Below are positions 1 to 8,276 of a stretch of DNA of 64,000 nucleotides, one piece after another (the first letter of the stretch is position 1; each line of letters opens with the position of its first letter). Below the pieces are notes generated by a model. The model ran no database searches. It saw only the letters and a program-made list of their open reading frames with translations, and was not told the DNA's origin. The DNA is from Vibrio galatheae (GTDB taxonomy: Bacteria > Pseudomonadota > Gammaproteobacteria > Enterobacterales > Vibrionaceae), in the NCBI RefSeq assembly GCF_000967545.1, contig NZ_JXXV01000026.1:1-64000 (forward strand). The letters are read 5' to 3'. The position numbers and the translations under genes are program-made.

Positions 1-35
1 CTTAACTGACTGGCATTACTCAACTGAGCCTCTTT

Positions 36-854
36 TTATTCCACTAACGTCATCGCCTTTCGATAGCGAACCATAACATCACTGTCAGGCTGATAGTAGT
101 CAATCAGTTCTGTTAACCTACCTTGGTTCTTTAACTCACTAAAGCTTTCACGCAAAACCTCAACCACTTGTTGTGACGTTTTATTCCCTGTCACTAGCCA
201 CAATTCCTTGCACAATCTATCGACTTTAACGACTTCAATAAATTCTTTGGGATCATAGCCATATTGCTCCATGCGATAAAAGTAGCTGGCTTTAACTAAT
301 GGTGCGAAGTCGACTCGATTGGTATGCAGTAGTTTAATCGCCACTTTTCCGTAGTTGACCGGGATAATTTTGGCAAAACCTTCTTCCTTCGCCACTTCTT
401 CAAAGCTGCTTGCTGTTTGTGCGGCAAAACTGAAGTTTTTTAATTCTTGGAAAGTACTAGGCGTCACACTCGGGCCATCATAGTGGCGGTAGATAGCGAC
501 TTCATACGGAGAGACTGGGCCGATCCATTGGTATTCTTGTTCACGGCTTGGCGTGCGTGATAACGAAAAAAACAGCACATTCTCGTTTTCTTGTGTATTG
601 CGAATCGCTCGCTTCCAAGGCGCAAAATGGACGGCTGCAATTTCCATCGGAAGTTTTTCGGCTGCGTGACTGACCACAGCTTCAACGAACTTAACCACAT
701 AGCCTTCTGCCTGACTGTCGACTTGTATTTGCAGCGGCGGAAATTCCTGAGTATACAACTCCAGTTTGATGGGCTCTGCAACGCTAGACGCGGCGAGCAT
801 AAATCCCATCCACCCGAGAGTAAGACGATAAAATTGACCCGACTGATATGCCAT
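36..854 (-). CDS. Periplasmic solute-binding protein, SBP family 3-like
   Basis: A 272-residue protein with an N-terminal hydrophobic stretch ending at an Ala-Ser-Ser-Val-Ala cleavage-like site near residue 26, so probably exported to the periplasm. The remainder resembles the two-lobed family 3 solute-binding fold seen in amino-acid ABC transporters and in sensor domains: an early Gly-Tyr-Val-Val-Lys-Phe element followed by an alternating alpha/beta pattern. No permease or ATPase lies beside it inside the window, so it may be an orphan binding protein, as is common in vibrios. The ligand cannot be told from sequence. The gene is cut off from any upstream partner by the divergent-free gap to the yccF terminator. 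Confidence 0.7.
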   Translation of the reverse strand: MAYQSGQFYRLTLGWMGFMLAASSVAEPIKLELYTQEFPPLQIQVDSQAEGYVVKFVEAVVSHAAEKLPMEIAAVHFAPWKRAIRNTQENENVLFFSLSRTPSREQEYQWIGPVSPYEVAIYRHYDGPSVTPSTFQELKNFSFAAQTASSFEEVAKEEGFAKIIPVNYGKVAIKLLHTNRVDFAPLVKASYFYRMEQYGYDPKEFIEVVKVDRLCKELWLVTGNKTSQQVVEVLRESFSELKNQGRLTELIDYYQPDSDVMVRYRKAMTLVE

Positions 855-976
855 GTAGTGTTCTTATCCGGAAGGTTTGCAACTGACTGCGTACTATAAC
901 CTTCCTAATAGTAGGATCAATTGACTATTTGTCCAATCGATTGCTTGGTCACTATTTAACTAAGCCTTTGAAACTA

Positions 977-996
977 AAAGCCCCTTTCGGGGCTTT
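977..996 (-). terminator. Intrinsic terminator after yccF
   Basis: An 8-bp perfect stem (AAAGCCCC / GGGGCTTT) with a TTTC loop. Read on the minus strand it is followed by a T-rich tract. It lies about 10 bp past the stop of the YccF gene and so ends the leftward transcript. Confidence 0.85.
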
Positions 997-1006
997 AAAG
1001 TTTGAT

Positions 1007-1435
1007 CTATTTCGAATATCTGGCCAACGCGGCCTGTTCCTTCGGCACCACAGTCTTACCGATGGGCGCTAAGGAGATATACGCGAGCTTTAGATGTTGC
1101 AGTGCAAATGGAATGCCGATGATGGTAATAAAGCACGCGACCGCAGACATAATATGACCGATGGCAAGCCAAATACCTGCCAGCAAGAACCAAATTATGT
1201 TTCCTATCATGCCTAGCGGGCTGGTCCCAATATCAGTTTCATTTGTCAGCTCATTTCGGGCTATCGCTTCTTGACCAAATGGAAAGAAGGAAAAATTGCC
1301 CATAACAAAACATGCTCGTCCCCAAGGTATACCAATAATGCTGACAAACGCGAGCAGTCCGAAAAACCACCACATCAGTCCCATGATCACGCCGCCACAT
1401 ACGAACCAAATTATATTTCCAATCGCTCTCAACAC
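1007..1435 (-). CDS. yccF: YccF domain inner-membrane protein
   Basis: A small integral membrane protein of 142 residues made of two copies of the YccF domain (each starting with a Gly-Asn-Ile-Ile-Trp-Phe motif and ending in an Ile-Ile-Gly-Ile-Pro motif), as in E. coli YccF. The function of the family is not established. I place the start at a GTG at 1435, not at the ATG at 1462: the GTG is preceded at ideal spacing by AAAGGAGAGC (1441-1450), it removes a 14-bp overlap with the upstream gene, and it matches where the family begins. The SD overlaps the stop codon of the upstream ABM gene, suggesting translational coupling. Confidence 0.8.
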   Translation of the reverse strand: MLRAIGNIIWFVCGGVIMGLMWWFFGLLAFVSIIGIPWGRACFVMGNFSFFPFGQEAIARNELTNETDIGTSPLGMIGNIIWFLLAGIWLAIGHIMSAVACFITIIGIPFALQHLKLAYISLAPIGKTVVPKEQAALARYSK

Positions 1436-1448
1436 CTTTTGCTCTCCT

Positions 1449-1751
1449 TTAAAACGACTCATCGTAGACAGGCTGGTAATGTTCTACAGTTGGGAATGGG
1501 TCATAAAAATGATGTAAAAGCGCCTTCCATTCCTGATATTCAGCAGACTGTCTAAAACCCAGCTCATGATCTGCCAATGTTTGCCAGTTCACTAACAAGA
1601 TGTAGCGGTTAGGTGTTTCAATGCAACGCTGCAGTTGGTGTGATACATAACCGCTCATACTCGAGATGATCGCCTGTGCTTTAGCAAAGTTTTGTTCAAA
1701 TTCGGCTTCCATGCCCGGTTTTACATCTAATATTGCGACTTCCAGTATCAT
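1449..1751 (-). CDS. Antibiotic biosynthesis monooxygenase (ABM) domain protein
   Basis: A 100-residue single-domain protein of the dimeric alpha/beta-barrel ABM type. Family hallmarks visible are the opening Ile-Leu-Glu-Val-Ala strand, the Phe-Glu-x-Asn-Phe helix, and a later Tyr-Ile-Leu-Leu-Val-Asn-Trp strand. Members are cofactor-free oxygenases or heme-degrading enzymes, but small stand-alone versions are mostly uncharacterised. It lies 41 bp downstream of the TauE-type exporter and directly upstream of yccF, in what looks like one leftward transcript. Confidence 0.75.
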   Translation of the reverse strand: MILEVAILDVKPGMEAEFEQNFAKAQAIISSMSGYVSHQLQRCIETPNRYILLVNWQTLADHELGFRQSAEYQEWKALLHHFYDPFPTVEHYQPVYDESF

Positions 1752-1792
1752 GCTTTTTCCTTAACGTAAGATGAACAATGATTGAGTGAGAG

Positions 1793-2521
1793 TTAGGACA
1801 AACCCTGCCAAACCGCTGTCGCACCACTAACCGAACAAAGCAGCAATGCGCCGGTACGGATTTTCTCTTTAGGTAATGATTGAGTTGTCATTATCGCCAG
1901 CTTGTAACCTACCCATGCCGCCGGAATGAGTGGGATACTAATCCATAAATGATGCAAGGTTAAGAAACCAGCTGGCATCTGAATCAGTAAAGAGATCATC
2001 GAACTAAAAACAAAAAAGGCCGAAAGATTACCCCGCAGTTGATTGGCTTCTTGATGCTGCAATAGCAACGCCATCGGAGGCCCGCCTATCGCAGAGCTGG
2101 TACCAAAGAAGCCCGAAAAGAAACCGGCAATGCCCATTCGGGCGGGCGTGGGTTCAATACGAAACGGCAGTAAGCTAACCGCGACGGCGAACAGCACCAA
2201 AGCACCTAACCACAACGCCAGTAAATCCGTCGATACCATTACCAATAAGACGCCACCAGCAATAGAGCCAGGAACGCGCCCAATCAGCGCCATTTTGAGC
2301 CCGCCGATTTCAACACTGGCTCTATGTTTAAGCGCGTTAAGCACAGAGATAAAAAGTGCAACTAGACAGATTGGCGCTGGGACATAATCTGGAGAAACCA
2401 AAAACAGCAGAGGTGCCGCAACAATCGCTAACCCAAAACCGATCGCGGTTTGCACAAACGACCCAAGAAATATCAAAAACGCCGCAATCATTGCTTCAGG
2501 CGTCATCCATTCTGCAAACAT
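1793..2521 (-). CDS. TauE/SafE family anion permease
   Basis: A 242-residue polytopic membrane protein with about seven to eight hydrophobic segments and two family repeats. The first repeat carries an Ile-Gly-Phe-Gly motif near residue 28; the second has Phe-Phe-Gly-Thr-Ser-Ser-Ala-Ile-Gly-Gly-Pro-Pro near residue 140. TauE/SafE proteins export sulfite or sulfur-containing organic acids, though the family is broad. The nearby rhodanese fits a sulfur-handling role, which is inference. The gene starts 140 bp after the rhodanese stop. Confidence 0.8.
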   Translation of the reverse strand: MFAEWMTPEAMIAAFLIFLGSFVQTAIGFGLAIVAAPLLFLVSPDYVPAPICLVALFISVLNALKHRASVEIGGLKMALIGRVPGSIAGGVLLVMVSTDLLALWLGALVLFAVAVSLLPFRIEPTPARMGIAGFFSGFFGTSSAIGGPPMALLLQHQEANQLRGNLSAFFVFSSMISLLIQMPAGFLTLHHLWISIPLIPAAWVGYKLAIMTTQSLPKEKIRTGALLLCSVSGATAVWQGLS

Positions 2522-2661
2522 ATTATCCAGACAATTGAGTTAAGTAGAGACTACATACTACCTTTAATCCAATGATTTGCCATTGAAATTCTGCTTGGTG
2601 ATTTAGGCAATTTGCCCACATAACCATGCGCGTAACGACCATGTAGAAGCGGTTCCGACGA

Positions 2662-3075
2662 TTAATTGCATAGCTCAACCTCCTGTGAGACAAGTTCGAA
2701 TCCTTCATCCAGCCAACCCGTGACACCACCGATCATCTTTTTCACCGGACGACCAAGTTTGGCTAAGCGAATAGCTGCTTTTTCTGTACCGTTGCAGTGA
2801 GGTCCGGCGCAATAAACAACAAATAGAGTCTCTGGTGGGAAATCGACCAAGCGCTTTTCATTCAGTCTAGGATGAGGGATATTAATGGCGCCATCAATAT
2901 GCCCTTGTACGAACAAACTCTCTCCTCGCACATCGATCAAAACGAAGTCTTGCAAACCATTAGTCAGTGCATGATGCACATCCCAACAATCTGTCTCGAA
3001 TCGAAGCAATTGTTCAAAATGCACCAAAGCTTGCACACTGTCTGCTGCCGGAATACGTGATACTGCACTAGTCAT
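2662..3075 (-). CDS. Single-domain rhodanese-like sulfurtransferase
   Basis: A 137-residue cytoplasmic protein with one rhodanese domain: the Leu-Ile-Asp-Val-Arg motif (about 46-50), Gly-His-Ile-Asp-Gly-Ala-Ile-Asn-Ile-Pro (58-67) and the active-site loop starting at Cys89 (Cys-Ala-Gly-Pro-His-Cys), which would carry the persulfide. A second Cys sits at 94. The start has a good AAGGAAAG site. Family members transfer sulfane sulfur from thiosulfate or persulfides; the acceptor is unknown here. It heads a leftward series with a TauE-type exporter and is divergent from a GlxA-type regulator, a plausible regulator-target pair. Confidence 0.85.
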   Translation of the reverse strand: MTSAVSRIPAADSVQALVHFEQLLRFETDCWDVHHALTNGLQDFVLIDVRGESLFVQGHIDGAINIPHPRLNEKRLVDFPPETLFVVYCAGPHCNGTEKAAIRLAKLGRPVKKMIGGVTGWLDEGFELVSQEVELCN

Positions 3076-3206
3076 AATCTTTCCTTGGTTAATGATGGTA
3101 TAGCGACATAATGCGATGAAAAGAAATGATCAAACATTGGCTCAAAAGACATAGTTCGTTAATAATGAGCCAAAGTTCTTATCACCTGTTTATGCAAGGA
3201 TGAAAT

Positions 3207-4148
3207 ATGAATCGCGTCGCTATTCTCGCCCATACTCATGTCACGCTATTTGAAATGTCATGCGCGATCGAGCTGTTCGCTCTGCCTCGGCCTGAATTTG
3301 ACGTATGGTACAAGACTGATGTGATTAGCTTAGAAAAAAGCGATATTGAGACCACTGGCAACCTTGTCATCAGCGCTCAGCCTGCCGACACCCTCGACCC
3401 TTACGACACGCTTATCGTGCCAGGATGGCCAACGTGGGACTACCATGTTCCACAGGCGATCGAGTCCGAAGTGAGTCGTTTTGTCAAACAAGGTAAGCGA
3501 GTACTTACATTGTGTTCGGGTGCTTTTCTACTTGCAAGGCTGGGGTTATTAGATGGCAAAGCGGCAACGACGCATTGGATGTATGAACAGAGCTTTCGCA
3601 GTCAATTTCCTCATATCCAATATCAAGCTGACGTGTTGTATATTTTTGATGACAACATCGGCTGCTCTGCGGGTAGTGCGGCAGCGCTTGATCTCGGTCT
3701 AGCCGTGATTCGTCATGACTTTGGCTACGACATTGCCAATCAAGTGGCAAAACGACTGGTAATATCGGCGCACCGACTTGGCGGCCAAGCACAATTTGTC
3801 GATACACCGATACTCGAAGTGCCGAATAACTTTTCATCGGCTCTCGATTGGGCATGCAGTAATTTGGATAAAAGCATCAGTGTTGATCTCTTAGCACAAA
3901 AAGCCAGTATGTCGCGTCGCACATTCGACCGAAAGTTTCGCGCCAGTTTTAACCTGTCAGCCAAAGAGTGGCTAATCCAGCAGCGCATCGAGAGAGCCAA
4001 AGGCTTGCTTGAAGTTGAATCCCATTCAATTGAGCGCTTAGCAAGCATGGCGGGGTTCGAGAACGCCACAACACTGCGCCATCATTTTCGCCGCTTGGTT
4101 GGGGTCTCTCCACAGCAGTACCGCAAGCAATTTGGCGAGCTAGGCTGA
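3207..4148 (+). CDS. GlxA family AraC-type transcriptional regulator
   Basis: A 313-residue regulator with an N-terminal DJ-1/PfpI (class I glutamine amidotransferase-like) domain and a C-terminal AraC double helix-turn-helix. The nucleophile-elbow-like Cys is in Leu-Cys-Ser-Gly-Ala-Phe near residue 100, followed by Ala-Thr-Thr-His-Trp. The AraC part spans about 215-310, with Met-Ser-Arg-Arg-Thr-Phe-Asp-Arg-Lys-Phe as the first recognition region. GlxA regulators usually control nearby catabolic or transport genes. The start has an AAGGATG site. It is divergent from the rhodanese gene with 131 bp between them. Confidence 0.88.
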   Translation: MNRVAILAHTHVTLFEMSCAIELFALPRPEFDVWYKTDVISLEKSDIETTGNLVISAQPADTLDPYDTLIVPGWPTWDYHVPQAIESEVSRFVKQGKRVLTLCSGAFLLARLGLLDGKAATTHWMYEQSFRSQFPHIQYQADVLYIFDDNIGCSAGSAAALDLGLAVIRHDFGYDIANQVAKRLVISAHRLGGQAQFVDTPILEVPNNFSSALDWACSNLDKSISVDLLAQKASMSRRTFDRKFRASFNLSAKEWLIQQRIERAKGLLEVESHSIERLASMAGFENATTLRHHFRRLVGVSPQQYRKQFGELG

Positions 4149-4162
4149 GCGACAGACCAAAA

Positions 4163-5059
4163 CTAGCCTGCCAATTTTCTCGCCCGCTTAGGCATAGTTG
4201 ATTGAGATTGAGCAGGCTTGACAATCAAGCCTATGCCAACCAGAAACAATCCCGATGCAATTATCTGAGCCAATGATAACGCCTCATCATACATCCAGTA
4301 ACCACTCACTAACGCAAACACTGGCACAAGTAACGTCAGAGGTGCGGTGGTACTTAACGGATACTTAATCAGCATTAGATTCCAAACCCAATAACCAAAC
4401 AAAGTGGTTGGGTAGGCCTGGAACATCACGGCTAACGTTGTGCTCCAATCCCACAGCTCCACCGCCTGCCAAACAATCTCGTCACCATGCAATAACACCG
4501 CAAAAATCACCAGTGGCACTGGCGCAAACAACATTCCCCACACGTTAAATGCGAACGCTTGGGTTGTTTTAGAGGCCTTAACTATCATTCCCATCAACGT
4601 CCAAGAGCAGGCAGCGATCATAATGAGAACCACACCCTCGGTGGTCACATTACCCGTCGTAGAGGAAACCAATACAACGAGTGCGCACAAGGCGAATGCG
4701 GCGCCTAACAACTTGCGCATTGAAGCATACTCTTTGAAGATCAAAATACCGACCACCATTCCAATCAGCACATTACTCGACAGCAGTACCGATGAGATCC
4801 CAGACGACAACCCTGCGGTGATGGACCAAGAAGCCATTCCCCAAATACCAACACCAAAAACAACCCCATAGCCAACCAGATAGCGCCACTGAACGTTAGG
4901 TTTGGCGATAAAGAAAATCGCTGGCATTACCGCTAAAGCAAAACGCGCCGCCGTTGCCAGCAGGGGATGAACATTGGTCACCCCCATCTTGATCATTGAA
5001 AAATTAAATCCCCAGATCGCCATAACGAACACCGCGAGTAAAAAATCATTTCTTTTCAT
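4163..5059 (-). CDS. EamA family (DMT) transporter
   Basis: A 298-residue membrane protein with ten predicted hydrophobic segments and two EamA repeats, typical of drug/metabolite exporters for amino acids or related compounds. I prefer the start at 5059 over the ATG two codons upstream, since GAGGG directly abuts the upstream ATG but sits six bases from this one. It is divergent from a MocR-type regulator, a very common arrangement in which the regulator controls the transporter. The substrate is unknown. Its 3' end is only 14 bp from the end of the convergent GlxA-type gene. Confidence 0.85.
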   Translation of the reverse strand: MKRNDFLLAVFVMAIWGFNFSMIKMGVTNVHPLLATAARFALAVMPAIFFIAKPNVQWRYLVGYGVVFGVGIWGMASWSITAGLSSGISSVLLSSNVLIGMVVGILIFKEYASMRKLLGAAFALCALVVLVSSTTGNVTTEGVVLIMIAACSWTLMGMIVKASKTTQAFAFNVWGMLFAPVPLVIFAVLLHGDEIVWQAVELWDWSTTLAVMFQAYPTTLFGYWVWNLMLIKYPLSTTAPLTLLVPVFALVSGYWMYDEALSLAQIIASGLFLVGIGLIVKPAQSQSTMPKRARKLAG

Positions 5060-5157
5060 TGTCATCCCTCATGCACTTTTCTTCAGTATCCCTTGAGCAA
5101 CACTTAAGGTACAGATACAATTTTTATAATAAAAACCAGTACAGTTGAGCGTGTAAG

Positions 5158-6540
5158 ATGAGCATTTACCAACAGTTAGCGGATCAATTTATTAACGAAA
5201 TTGAAAGCGGTCAGCGAGTGGTCGGCGCAAGAATGCCCTCACTGCGGCAGTTGGCTAAACAGCAATCGGTCAGCATGTCTACGGTTGTGAGCTGCTATCA
5301 AGAACTAGAGTCTCAAGGGTGGATTCACTCTCGACCACAATCGGGCTATTTCGTTTCGCCAAAACGCGCTGTTCACGCCACACCTCAATGGGTACAGTTC
5401 ACCAGTAAAGTCTCTCAGGTAAAAAAGAGCGCCCCCGCGCAAACACTCGATCCAGGTCCTCTCGGCATCTCAACAACCGCTAATGACGAACAATCAGTTG
5501 TTGAGTTGGAGCGAAGTTTCCGCCGAGCACTCAGACGGATCGGCGATCGACTCAACCACTACCCTCATATTCAGGGCGAGCCTTCACTGCGCAGCGCATT
5601 GGCTGACCACTATGCCAAACTAGATTTATGCTTCACCCTAGATGAGGTGGTAGTGACATCCGGCTGTATGTCTTCAATCAAAACCGCTTTGGAGGCTTGC
5701 ACAAAAGAGGGGGATACCATAGCGATCAGTTCACCTTGCTTTCAGGGCATATTAGAACTGCTTGGTAAGATGTCACGTAAGATCATCGAGATCCCCTCAC
5801 TAGATGATGGTATCGATTTGGATCAGTTGGAGAGCCATCTTAAACACCAACGCGTTGCTGGCGCTATCTTTTGCACCTCTCATATGAATCCACAAGGGAT
5901 CAGCATGTCGGCCAAGCAAAAGCAAAGACTGGCTCTTCTCGCCAACCAATATCAAGTCCCCGTGATTGAGGATGATGTCTATCTTGAGCTCTCATACACT
6001 ACGCAAACTCCGCTGCCCGCCAAATATTATGACAAAGGCGGCTATGTACTGTGGTGCGGTTCGGTGTCAAAGAGTCTATCTCCCGGCTACCGCATCGGTT
6101 GGTGTCTGCCTGGCAGATATTTGGAGTCGTATAAATCGCACTTTGCTTGTGCAAGTTATGGCGTCGCACTGCCAACACAACTCGCAGTGGCTGACTTTAT
6201 TGCATCTGGGCAGTATGCAAAACACCTTAAGAGAAGGCGGCATCAGTTACTTAATTTAAGGCAACAATATTTGCAATATCTTGGGCCAAACTTGCCTAGC
6301 GATGTAAAAATCAGCAGCCCGCAAGGGGGCATGGTTTTGTGGATTCAGATTCCAGGCTTAAATCACCATACCTTCGCCCAAGCGGTAGCCAACCACAGAC
6401 TTGATGTCAGACTCGGCCACCTTTTTAGTACCTTAGATCTCTATACAGATTGCGTGCGGATCAATATTGGTTATCCGCTGCAAGGACAGGCAATGGCCGA
6501 CCTCAAGCTACTGATTCGATTGATTGAGCAATCGAGATAG
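5158..6540 (+). CDS. MocR family regulator (GntR HTH + aminotransferase fold)
   Basis: A 460-residue fusion of an N-terminal GntR-type winged helix (about 1-70, with Met-Pro-Ser-Leu-Arg-Gln-Leu-Ala) and a fold-type I aminotransferase-like domain. The PLP-binding lysine is Lys305 in Gly-Ser-Val-Ser-Lys-Ser-Leu-Ser-Pro-Gly. Such proteins sense PLP adducts of amino acids or amines, not catalyse transamination. It is divergent from the EamA exporter gene with about 98 bp between the starts, so exporter control is the natural guess. It ends in a strong bidirectional terminator. Confidence 0.9.
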   Translation: MSIYQQLADQFINEIESGQRVVGARMPSLRQLAKQQSVSMSTVVSCYQELESQGWIHSRPQSGYFVSPKRAVHATPQWVQFTSKVSQVKKSAPAQTLDPGPLGISTTANDEQSVVELERSFRRALRRIGDRLNHYPHIQGEPSLRSALADHYAKLDLCFTLDEVVVTSGCMSSIKTALEACTKEGDTIAISSPCFQGILELLGKMSRKIIEIPSLDDGIDLDQLESHLKHQRVAGAIFCTSHMNPQGISMSAKQKQRLALLANQYQVPVIEDDVYLELSYTTQTPLPAKYYDKGGYVLWCGSVSKSLSPGYRIGWCLPGRYLESYKSHFACASYGVALPTQLAVADFIASGQYAKHLKRRRHQLLNLRQQYLQYLGPNLPSDVKISSPQGGMVLWIQIPGLNHHTFAQAVANHRLDVRLGHLFSTLDLYTDCVRINIGYPLQGQAMADLKLLIRLIEQSR

Positions 6541-6549
6541 TCACTACAA

Positions 6550-6582
6550 AAAAGCCCGATCGCATTAACTGATCGGGCTTTT
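6550..6582. terminator. Bidirectional intrinsic terminator
   Basis: A 12-bp perfect stem (arms 6550-6561 and 6571-6582, core AAGCCCGATC) with a 9-nt loop, A-rich on the left and T-rich on the right. It lies between the convergent MocR and YjiH genes and can serve both. Confidence 0.92.
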
Positions 6583-6604
6583 GCTTTTTCGATTACATCG
6601 GAGC

Positions 6605-7978
6605 TTAGAAAATCGCGTGTGCAACCACAACAATAATTGGTAGTGTCACCAAAGTGCGCAGTAAGAAAATCGCCACAAGTTCTAGGAAGTTGATTGGCAC
6701 CTTGCTGCTGAGAATCACTGAGCCAGTTTCAGACATAAAAATAAGCTGAGTGACGGACAATGCGGCAACAATGAATTTTGTCATATCTGCATTCACCGAA
6801 GAAGCAGCAATGATCGAAGGGAGATACATATCAGTAAAGCCAACCAGCATAGTTTCTGCCGCTGCTGCTGCGTCTGGTACATTGAGTAACTCTAGCAGTG
6901 GAACAAATGGCGCGCCTAACACAGAAAATAGCGGTGTGGCTTCTGCTACCACTAAACCTAGTGTCCCGATCGCCATAACAACAGGGAGTACACCAAACAC
7001 CATATCAAGCGCGTTGTGCACACCTTCTTTGGCGACATGAGTCAAGCTTTTCACCTTGCTTGCACGTTGCAGTGCGAGATCCATACCGAAGCCGAGAGTC
7101 GATTTTCCTGCAGGCACTAGCTCGTCATCACGATTCGGCGCACTACCGTCAATGTAGAGATCTTTCTTGTACGACAGCGGGGGAAGAAATTGAATCACCA
7201 TCGCCGCAACAACGCCGGACAAACAGATCGAAAAGTAGAATGGCAAAAAGTAGTTCGCCAAGCCAACTTGCGTCAACACCACTAACGAGAATGAGATACC
7301 GACAGGTGAAAACATGGTCGCCACCACAGCCGCTTCACGCGCGGTGTATTTTTTATCTTCATACTGTTTGCTTGTCAGAATGACACCAACTGTCCCATCA
7401 CCTAGCCAAGAGGACATACAGTCAATCGCAGCTCTGCCTGGAAGACGAAACACAGGACGCATAAACTTGCTCAGCAGAGTGCCTAACAATTCAAGCAAAC
7501 CAAAGTTAAGCAGTAGCGGCAGCAATAAACCTGCTAAGAAGAATGTCACTAATAAAGATGGCAGCAGATCATTTAAAACCAAACCACCCGTATTGCCATT
7601 CCAGATGATCTCCGGACCAATTTGGTGGAGCGCTAGCAAAGTAAATATTGCACCTAACGAGCGGATGACTAACCAAGTCGGGGTTAGCACAAACAGGCGA
7701 GTAAGCAGTTGAGATTGAGTCACAAACGTTGGCTTAACTAGGCTGGCAGCAATTGCCCCCAATGCAGAAAAACAGATCACGCCTGTAACGGTTGGTAAAA
7801 CCGCATCTCCTAAAACCGCTTTAACCCCTTTGGCCATTAATGCAAGCGGGAAGGTAAAGCTACCGTCGTAGGTTAGCGGGGCAAGAAAAAAGAACAGCCC
7901 CAGCAAAGAAGGAATCAAAAACATCAATAGATTCCGATTGGTTTTATGGGTCTCTGGTATAACAAGTGTATCGCTCAT
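6605..7978 (-). CDS. yjiH: YjiH family inner-membrane protein (nucleoside-recognition 'Gate' domain)
   Basis: A 457-residue polytopic protein with about ten hydrophobic segments and the Gate-domain features of YjiH/SpmA-like proteins, such as Ser-Ser-Trp-Leu-Gly-Asp-Gly-Thr-Val-Gly near residue 190 and Phe-Met-Ser-Glu-Thr-Gly-Ser near 415. The family is annotated as putative transporters of unknown substrate; the 'nucleoside recognition' label is a domain name, not a proven activity. It is the last gene of a leftward series and lies 298 bp downstream of an AstE-like hydrolase; in other bacteria yjiH also neighbours amidohydrolase-type genes. Confidence 0.82.
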   Translation of the reverse strand: MSDTLVIPETHKTNRNLLMFLIPSLLGLFFFLAPLTYDGSFTFPLALMAKGVKAVLGDAVLPTVTGVICFSALGAIAASLVKPTFVTQSQLLTRLFVLTPTWLVIRSLGAIFTLLALHQIGPEIIWNGNTGGLVLNDLLPSLLVTFFLAGLLLPLLLNFGLLELLGTLLSKFMRPVFRLPGRAAIDCMSSWLGDGTVGVILTSKQYEDKKYTAREAAVVATMFSPVGISFSLVVLTQVGLANYFLPFYFSICLSGVVAAMVIQFLPPLSYKKDLYIDGSAPNRDDELVPAGKSTLGFGMDLALQRASKVKSLTHVAKEGVHNALDMVFGVLPVVMAIGTLGLVVAEATPLFSVLGAPFVPLLELLNVPDAAAAAETMLVGFTDMYLPSIIAASSVNADMTKFIVAALSVTQLIFMSETGSVILSSKVPINFLELVAIFLLRTLVTLPIIVVVAHAIF

Positions 7979-8276
7979 CTGACAACTCCCTAGATGACTG
8001 CAATCTCATAATAAGTGAATATATTTTCAATTTTGGCGATTATATATATAAAAAATTCCAGCACAAGCAATTTGTGAAAACTTATTCACTAAGAAAGGAT
8101 AAAAAACCAAATCGAATCAATTAAAAAAATTGATGGTTACAAGATATAACTCTAATCCATTGATTCATGGCAGGTTTAGTTGTGAGAACTGAGTCAATCA
8201 CTCAGTTCTCAGGGATGATGCGGCTCAGTAAGAAGTTGCTGCTCGTTTGCTACAAACTGGGCAAGTTTCAACGATA
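7979..8276. other. AT-rich intergenic region upstream of yjiH
   Basis: A 298-bp gap without a credible gene. It contains a very AT-rich stretch (8039-8055, alternating TA) that probably holds the yjiH promoter, and a perfect 12-bp hairpin at 8183-8211 described separately. Confidence 0.6.
8183..8211. terminator. Perfect 12-bp hairpin 3' of the AstE-like gene
   Basis: Arms 8183-8194 (TGAGAACTGAGT) and 8200-8211 with a 5-nt loop, 66 bp beyond the stop of the AstE-like gene. It lacks a run of T on either strand, so it may be a transcript-stabilising 3' hairpin or an atypical terminator. Confidence 0.5.

Noticed and set aside
2523-2729. 68-codon minus-strand frame between TauE and rhodanese genes
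   Set aside because: It overlaps the rhodanese 3' end in another frame and has no family features.
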